Below are positions 5,555-6,231 of a DNA stretch of 6,231 nt, piece by piece. Under the pieces are notes generated by a model that searched no databases, was not told the origin of the DNA, and saw only the letters and a list, made by a program, of their open reading frames with translations. The stretch is from NCBI GenBank assembly GCA_020216575.1, contig JAIUYC010000263.1, positions 1 to 6,231 on the forward strand, given 5' to 3'. Position numbers and translations under genes: made by a program. The stretch's first letter is position 1; each line of letters opens with the position of its first letter. This DNA comes from Coleofasciculus sp. S288 (GTDB lineage: Bacteria > Cyanobacteriota > Cyanobacteriia > Cyanobacteriales > Coleofasciculaceae).

Positions 5555-5969
5555 GAAAACCTACCGCCAACTCCTAGGACGGGTAGATGAAGTTGCTATA
5601 CCTACTTTGTGTTATTGGATGGAAAAATCGCAGTACCCGAAAGGGGAATCTTTAACAGAGGCAGCGATCGCGTTCACCGCTTTCCCTGTCAGTAAATGGC
5701 ACGCCTGAACGAATGTTACTCTTACCTCTCTAACTTCGTTGATCTTGGACGGGGTTGACCAGATCAGTTTAGGATCAGGAAGGCGCTATGGCGAGAGTGC
5801 CGAGTCATTCATCGCTAGTCTTTAGTTTTCGGGTATAAATGAATGAGCGCCGAAGTGCCGATTTTCCTTCATCAGGGAAATTATCTGAACTGATGCTCCA
5901 GGCAGTTGCTCTAGAACTATAAAAACTGATCTAAAATCGATCTTGACAACAGTCAAGTCCGGGTGTATC
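5407..5969. other. Intergenic stretch between divergent genes
   Basis: About 560 bases separate the zinc-ribbon start (minus) from the right-edge gene (plus). A plus-strand frame at 5520-5708 (62 codons from a GTG) contains an in-frame HIP1 site at 5664-5671 and a Tyr/Trp/Lys-containing middle part, but matches nothing I know and lacks a ribosome site. Hairpin candidates are TGATCTTGG/CCAGATCA (5740-5766, one bulge) and CATCAG/CTGATG (5870-5895). The second lies 75 bases before the 5970 start and could be an operator, but nothing confirms it. No convincing promoter pair was found. Confidence 0.4.
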
Positions 5970-6231
5970 GTGCCTACTCTTAAAGCCTCTAGACTGGGAA
6001 TAGCCAAAATTAGGCAAGCAAGAAATGAAAAGGGGTGGAGTTGGAGCATTGAGGACGACGACACCATCCTCATAGAAGCCAGTAAGGTTTTAGAGCCGGA
6101 AAAAAATTGGTTACCAGGAGGACATTATGCCAGTGGTGTTTCAGAAGGAACCTGGAAACGGTTTTTGGCAGGACGGCAACCGATTCGCGCCGATGTTTTT
6201 AAAGCGTATTGCCGAGTTTTAGGATTTAACT
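5970..6231 (+). CDS. N-terminus of a protein with a cyanobacterial HTH-like head module (partial, runs off right edge)
   Basis: Only the first 87 residues are in the window. From the GTG at 5970 the protein reads MPTLKASRLGIAKIRQARNE, then KGWSW, and later GVSEGTWKRFLAGRQPIRAD and VFKAYCRVLGFN. From memory, this layout is a recurrent N-terminal module of large cyanobacterial proteins: 'M.TLKAS..G...I..AR..KGW', then 'GVS.GTWKRFL.G..I....FKA.C.VLG.N'. Their C-terminal parts are pentapeptide repeats, WD40 repeats, or NACHT/NB-ARC-like STAND NTPases. The GVSEGTWKRFLAG part resembles the turn and recognition helix of a Cro/XRE-like HTH, so DNA binding or a protein-adaptor role is plausible. The GTG start is chosen because the MPTLKAS opening matches that pattern; the frame is open back to 5889 but has no better start. 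No clear ribosome site is seen. What the rest of the protein does cannot be told from this window. Confidence 0.8.
   Translation, partial: MPTLKASRLGIAKIRQARNEKGWSWSIEDDDTILIEASKVLEPEKNWLPGGHYASGVSEGTWKRFLAGRQPIRADVFKAYCRVLGFN

Noticed and set aside
5788..5838. 16-codon frame with an AGGAAGG ribosome-like site as leader peptide of the right-edge gene
   Set aside because: It is very short, has no regulatory codon run or attenuator structure after it, and purine-rich matches are common by chance.
5943..5971. TTGACA with TATCGT at 17-base spacing as promoter of the right-edge gene
   Set aside because: The -10 candidate overlaps the GTG start codon, so transcription would begin inside the coding region.
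5822..6073. 83-codon minus-strand frame near the right edge
   Set aside because: It is antisense to the start of the MPTLKAS gene, which has recognisable motifs.
1..6231. CRISPR array, rRNA, integrase att sites or a complete insertion sequence
   Set aside because: No regularly spaced repeats, no rRNA-like stretches, no transposase or integrase motifs and no flanking terminal repeats were seen.

Overview
The window looks like chromosomal DNA from a cyanobacterium, probably a filamentous or multicellular one. The palindrome GCGATCGC (HIP1) occurs at least six times (771, 798, 2909, 2961, 4537, 5664). Heptamer tandem repeats of the STRR type sit between genes. Several proteins also have a cyanobacterial look: a secreted peptide with a Cys-pair 'MQT.DG...DLS' motif, a serine protease carrying a PPC domain, and a right-edge protein opening with MPTLKAS and containing GVSEGTWKRFLAG. 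No plasmid, phage or complete insertion-sequence hallmark was seen.

Layout. Positions 1-853 hold no gene I can defend: a possible gene end at the left edge, a stretch with short open frames on both strands, an AT-rich hairpin and two HIP1 hairpins just before the first real gene. At 854-1204 (+) is a small secreted acidic peptide. It is followed by a strong hairpin and a heptamer repeat, then a good promoter (1405-1433) for a membrane-anchored, AT-rich hypothetical protein (1618-2130, +) that ends in an intrinsic terminator (2228-2253). The main gene is on the minus strand at 2368-4794: an 808-residue subtilisin-family (S8) protease with, in order, a PPC domain containing an EF-hand-like loop, a probable beta-sandwich region, an RTX-like region and a C-terminal catalytic domain. 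Just upstream of it on the same strand is an unlisted 47-codon open frame (4813-4956). Next on the minus strand is a 94-residue zinc-ribbon membrane protein (5122-5406) with its own terminator (5050-5093). After a 560-base intergenic stretch, a gene starts on the plus strand at 5970 and runs off the right edge. Its N-terminal HTH-like module resembles those at the head of large cyanobacterial pentapeptide-repeat, WD40 or STAND-type proteins.

How they fit together. The plus-strand genes at 854 and 1618 look like separate units. The protease and the small frame before it could form one transcript, cut off from the zinc-ribbon gene by the terminator at 5050-5093. The zinc-ribbon gene and the right-edge gene are divergent. 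No operon of known pathway is visible. The items most worth following are the right-edge gene, the protease with its inverted domain order and altered His motif, and the short frame in front of it. I do not see a clearly new multi-gene system wholly inside the window.
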